A DNA stretch of 23,914 bases from Guillardia theta CCMP2712. Its lineage: Eukaryota; Cryptophyceae; Pyrenomonadales; Geminigeraceae. The position numbers were made by a program, and so were the translations under genes. Positions 21,501 to 23,914 of this stretch are shown here, in pieces. The DNA lies in assembly GCF_000315625.1 (NCBI RefSeq), contig NW_005434465.1, positions 8,596 to 32,509 on the forward strand, given 5' to 3'. The first letter of the stretch is position 1, and the number at the start of each line of letters is the position of its first letter. The notes under the pieces are model-generated. The model worked only from the letters and a program-made list of their open reading frames with translations. It was not told the origin of the DNA and did not search any database.

Positions 21501-21717
21501 CCGCCTCGTGCTGAGAGTCCACAAGCTGATCGAGACAGAGTCGATGAAGGTAGGTCGAGCAAGTGACTTGTGCTGGTGCCTTACGCCGGACTAGATGACA
21601 GTGAAGATGCCCGAGAGGCAGGCAAACGAGGAAAAGGAAGAAAACGAGGAGCTGGAAGAACTGGAGGAGCTCAGTGCTGGAAGATGGAGCCAACGTAGAG
21701 TTAAGATGAGTTCCTAA
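15510..21717 (+). CDS. polycystin-like (PKD/TRPP) channel with CUB, EF-hand-like loop and C2 domain; 5' half has frame problems
   Basis: Supported exons: 15510-15985, 16027-16646, 16695-16763, 16829 to about 17026, about 17172-18341, 18391-20021, 20214-20294, 20342-21316, 21379-21549 and 21595-21717. Clear introns are 41, 48, 65, 49, 192, 47, 62 and 45 nt. Modules in order: cytosolic helix; first membrane segment (SIFFLVYVSFLF); Cys-rich CGDGTCDGPDEYPGFGRFGC; CUB domain (about 17184-17530; TDCSWTIASP, GFCATW); Thr/Ser/Pro linker; Cys-rich repeats; EF-hand-like DTNMDGFISEEE; five membrane segments (IFLFVLVVGFLLINSYM; FFAGVSVVLFVLRML; FMLLFAVVFYGYSVVG); pore helix ending LLSLDTTQF; last segment FLWSYLFIAFFILLNVFLAI; coiled coil; C2 domain with Ca2+-ligand aspartates (MDLISGCDPY; WDKDDVTSDD). 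Polycystins are Ca2+-permeable cation channels, often ciliary. An in-frame TAG lies at 16445-16447, and the frame is disturbed at about 16940-17190. The 3' half is intact. Confidence 0.82.
20022..20213 (+). other. purine-rich intron in the channel pore region
   Basis: This 192-nt intron (GTGAGA...TGACAG) is almost entirely G and A over about 150 nt and lies between the fifth membrane segment and the pore helix. Its removal joins HMLFGHQYE to GMKDMSTASL in frame. It is the longest intron of the gene and lacks a strong pyrimidine tract. Confidence 0.85.
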
Positions 21718-21956
21718 ATGATTCAAATAACAACGCGAGTGATGCGCAGCAGTTCCTTCAAGAAACCAACAGTATCTACAATAAGTAAACCTAGCACGTG
21801 AAATCTATTCTCCTTATATATAGTGGAATTGGTTAACTATGGAATCTGCCTCAGACACCTATTGTCTAATTACAGTCAGCACTCAATCAATCCTCTCATT
21901 CGCTCCCACTAGCACAACAATTGAGAATCTTTTTCACATTGTCTTCGCTGCAAATA
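21718..21956. other. AT-rich spacer after the channel gene
   Basis: The base composition shifts sharply to AT-rich after the channel stop codon. No ORF or RNA gene is supported. The shift continues through the following integrase fragment, which suggests that this whole stretch is transposon-derived. Confidence 0.5.
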
Positions 21957-22560
21957 TCATCGAATCGACACATCAAAATCTCGAGTCATCTTCTTCATTT
22001 CATCCGTTTTAAATTCACGGGTACTCAACCACGACGTATCCCTTCCACTTGACCAAATATGATTACCTTTTCCACGACGTGCTAAAATTCGTTCAACTTT
22101 GTAATGATCTCTGTCTTGTTGAATCAATGGCAATGGTGGTGCCACTGAATTTTCCACATCAACGTCACGAACATGATACAATCTGAGCTTCGACACATTG
22201 AAAACTGTTTTCTTCAAATGCTGAAACCTTGCTGTAAACTCCAATCGAACTGAACTATCCGAAACTTTCTCACGTATCTTGAAAGGACCTATGAAACGAA
22301 GCTGCATCTTCGCCACTGTTTCTGGTTCGCGTCTGGGTGCCAGCAGTGCTGGTTCTTTTCGGGCTTGTGTTTTGTGTGTGATTGTGCAGCTTCTCGCTGT
22401 GGACTGTGTGCCAGGAGGTTCAGCTTGTTCCTGCTTTGTTTTGCTTGAGGCACTTTTTACCTTCTGCCAGTAAATCCTATACTCTCTCTGGTAACTTCAA
22501 ATTTCATCTCTTACCTGCTAAGGGAGTTTCATTTCGGACGTCCCCATCCTCCTGAATTCT
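21957..22560 (-). mobile_element. Ty3/gypsy integrase C-terminus with degenerate chromodomain, split by an insertion
   Basis: The minus-strand frame 22316-21957 reads KMQLRFIGPFKIREKV, then FNVSKLRLYH, the GPF/Y module of Ty3/gypsy integrases. YKVERILARRGKG and DTSWLSTREF follow, a degraded chromodomain. Upstream on the same strand, beyond the repeat unit at 22326-22486, the homology resumes as NLKLPE at about 22490-22510, matching the fragment at 14770 (DLKLPETV). The element was thus interrupted by the repeat. Only the 3' end of pol remains. Confidence 0.8.
22326..22486 (+). mobile_element. repeat unit A, about 160 bp, inserted in the integrase fragment
   Basis: It is flanked by TCTGG at 22321-22325 and 22487-22491, a candidate 5-bp target duplication. 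It starts CGCGTCTGGGTGCCAGCAGT and ends CTGCCAGTAAATCCTATA. It matches unit B almost perfectly over 153 bp. No coding capacity is credible. Confidence 0.8.
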
Positions 22561-22636
22561 GCTTTGCTGCTTGTTGCTTGATTGCTTGACCCTTAGGCTG
22601 CTTGTCTGCGCGGCTTCGCGCTTGGGCTGGCGATGC

Positions 22637-22789
22637 CGCGTCTGGGTGCCAGCAGTGCTGGTTCTTTTCGGGCTTGTGTTTTGTGTGTGTTTGTGCAGCT
22701 TCTCGCTGTGGACTGTGTGCCAGGAGGTTCAGCTTGTTCCTGCTTTGTTTTGCTTGAGGCACTTTTTACCTTCTGCCAGTAAATCCTAT
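22637..22789 (+). mobile_element. repeat unit B, 153 bp
   Basis: A near-identical, same-orientation copy of unit A, from GCGTCTGGGTGCC to CCAGTAAATCCTAT. A diverged piece of the terminal motif (GGCACTTTGTACCTTCTGCG) follows directly at 22801. Confidence 0.85.
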
Positions 22790-22907
22790 GTGCTGCTTTA
22801 GGCACTTTGTACCTTCTGCGAGTAAAACTTCATTGCGCTCCTGCTACATGTTCAACCTCCTCCAGACACATGCTTGTCTGCCTTTCGCGCGTGGGCTGGC
22901 GAAAAAG

Positions 22908-23155
22908 ATACGGATTTACTGGCAGAAGGTAAAAAGTGCCGGTGCCGAAGCCGGGTCTGCTGACAGTTGCCAGTCGTGCTGGTTACTTTTGGTCTTGTTT
23001 TGTTGTGTGTGCTTTGTTTTGCTTGAGGCACTTTTTACCTTCTGCCAGTAAATCCTATACCGTGTGTGTTTGTGCAGCTTCTCGCTGTGCGCTATGTGCC
23101 TTAGGGCCTGCAGGTTTAGCTTGTTGCTGCTTTGTTTTGCTTGAGGCACTTTTTT
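22908..23155. repeat. rearranged partial repeat units C and D
   Basis: The terminal motif GGATTTACTGGCAGAAGGTA occurs inverted at 22912-22940 and directly at 23027-23058. Between and after them lie partial unit bodies (GTGCAGCTTCTCGCTGTG near 23070, GCTTTGTTTTGCTTGAGGCA near 23010 and 23130). These look like nested or recombined copies. Confidence 0.75.
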
Positions 23156-23296
23156 CTCCGTTTCTCCCGCGGGTCCAGTCACAGATTCGCCGCTTTGACC
23201 TCTCTGTCCACCTGGCGCTTGAGAAATACCACCGCTGGCCTTCCTCGCAGTACCTCTCTGCTACCGCTGACTCGGAGGCTAGCGAGGAGGACTACC

Positions 23297-23400
23297 TTTG
23301 TGCAGCTTCTCGCTGTGGACTGTGTGCCTGCCGGTTCAGCTTGTTCCTGCTTTGTTTTGCTTGAGGCACTTTTTACCTTCTGCCAGTCAATCCTATGTCA
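23297..23400 (+). mobile_element. repeat unit E, 5'-shortened, inserted in coding fragment
   Basis: It begins TTTGTGCAGCTTCTCGCTGT and ends CCAGTCAATCCTATGTCA. ACC flanks both sides (23294-23296 and 23401-23403), a possible 3-bp duplication. It lacks about 55 bp present at the start of units A and B but keeps the common 3' terminus. Confidence 0.75.
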
Positions 23401-23505
23401 ACCTCGAGCGGTACCGTGCTCCTGTGTCCAGCCTCCCTCCGTCCGCTGCTCCAGGCGGACCCCCGGGCAACGCCGGCTCCTTGTCGGCGGCTGCCCTTTC
23501 TCCGT
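23401..23505 (+). repeat. 105-bp direct repeat, copy 1
   Basis: It differs from 23661-23765 at only three positions. It encodes LERYRAPVSSLPPSAAPGG and what follows in copy 1 of the fragment. Confidence 0.95.
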
Positions 23506-23660
23506 CCGCGGCCGCCAGCTTTGTGGCGGCAGCGGACGTCTCGAATCCTATATCCGACTGACAGTGGTCAGTCGGCTGCCTCCGGGTATCGCGTCTAAGG
23601 GATTTTCTTCCTCCTGCATGCTCCTGCAACTTGTTGCTTGATCGCTTGACCCTTAGGACT

Positions 23661-23765
23661 ACCTCGAGCGGTACCGTGTTCCTGTGTCCAGCCTCCCTCC
23701 GTCCGCTGCCCCAGGCGGACCCCCGGGCAACGCCGGCTCCTTGTCAGCGGCTGCCCTTTCTCCGT
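23661..23765 (+). repeat. 105-bp direct repeat, copy 2
   Basis: Second copy of 23401-23505. It is preceded by a GCTTGACCCTTAGG motif also present at 22584-22597, and it is cut after TTTCTCCGT by the inverted unit F. Copy 1 continues TCCGTCCGCGGCCGCC at the same point, so copy 1 shows the uninterrupted state. Confidence 0.9.
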
Positions 23766-23914
23766 AGTATAGGATTTACTGGCAGAAGGTAAAACAAAGC
23801 AGGAACAAGCTGAACCTCCTGGCACACAGCCCACAGCGAGAAGCTGCACTATCACACACAAAACACAAGCCCGAAAAGAACCAACACTGCTGGCACCCAG
23901 ACGCGGCATCGAGC
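23766..23914 (-). mobile_element. repeat unit F, inverted, runs off the window
   Basis: This is the reverse complement of units A and B. It begins with the common terminus (ATAGGATTTACTGGCAGAAGG) and reaches CACCCAGACGCGGCATCGAG at the window end. A block of about 16 bp near AAGTGCCTCAAG is missing relative to unit A. Confidence 0.85.

Larger units (their letters stand above)
23170..23561 (+). pseudogene. unidentified coding fragment (copy 1) split by a repeat unit
   Basis: A plus-strand frame reads FDLSVHLALEKYHRWPSSQY and then SEASEEDY up to 23296. After the insertion 23297-23400 it resumes as LERYRAPVSSLPPSAAPGG and runs to a stop at 23559. Copy 2 at 23661 has the joined bases GACTACCTCGAG without the insertion, which supports this reading. 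The C-terminal part is Ala/Ser/Pro/Gly-rich. The family is not recognised, and it may be a transposon protein. Confidence 0.5.

Noticed and set aside
22322-22482. Unit A as a self-splicing-out 'introner' (GTATAG...CCAG on the minus strand).
   Set aside because: Splicing at those sites does not restore the integrase frame seen in the uninterrupted homologue, so a DNA insertion is the simpler explanation.
22279-23364. Cys-rich secreted-protein-like ORFs (repeated CVLC...FVLLEALF...).
   Set aside because: They are translations of the repeat unit, appear once per copy in whatever frame is open, and have no consistent start or end.
22328-23396. CRISPR-like array of repeated units.
   Set aside because: Spacing is irregular, units occur in both orientations and are about 150 bp, and the DNA is eukaryotic.

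Overview
The window is nuclear DNA from a eukaryotic microbe. The evidence is GT-AG (and two GC-AG) introns whose removal joins coding frames exactly, a V-ATPase subunit a, a cytosolic Fe-S scaffold of the NBP35/NUBP1 family, a polycystin-type channel, an LSm protein and Ty3/gypsy remnants. Most introns are very short (about 36 to 66 nt). Genes are densely packed in alternating divergent and convergent pairs. A protist alga is likely and a cryptophyte such as Guillardia is one candidate, but the sequence alone does not settle the species.

Layout. 1-538: pyrimidine-rich DNA, possibly the 3' end of a plus-strand gene whose stop shares a CTAG with the next gene. 535-1363 (-): LSm-domain protein with a signal-peptide-like N-terminus. 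1467-2387 (+): double-hotdog thioesterase-like protein, divergent from the LSm gene across about 100 bp. 2737-4320 (-): unrecognised 9-exon coiled-coil protein. 4762-7574 (+): complete 6-exon V-ATPase subunit a, 825 aa. 7649-9814 (-): NBP35/NUBP1 gene with about 13 exons; one 447-nt intron is almost entirely GAT-type microsatellite and has no stop in frame. 10197-12239 (+): Crinkler/RHS-like P-loop NTPase with a heptad-repeat coiled coil and one in-frame TGA. 12240-14120: degenerate ORF pieces without a clear identity. 14128-14806 (+): broken Ty3/gypsy integrase. 14807-15509: simple repeat, a GC-rich block and a possible small minus-strand gene. 15510-21717 (+): very large polycystin-like channel with N-terminal membrane segment, cysteine-rich and CUB extracellular modules, an EF-hand-like loop, pore, coiled coil and C2 domain; it carries reading-frame problems in its 5' half. 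21718-23914: AT-rich spacer, a second integrase fragment (-) and a cluster of about 150-bp repeat units in both orientations.

Functional themes. The 5' two thirds hold housekeeping genes: RNA processing, acyl-thioester metabolism, vacuolar proton pumping and cytosolic Fe-S assembly. The 3' third holds accessory material: a Crinkler/RHS family member, transposon debris and a mosaic Ca2+-linked channel. The repeat cluster is informative because the host sequences it interrupts also occur nearby without the insertion, so insertion sites can be read directly. No tRNA, rRNA, CRISPR array or prokaryotic operon signal was seen.
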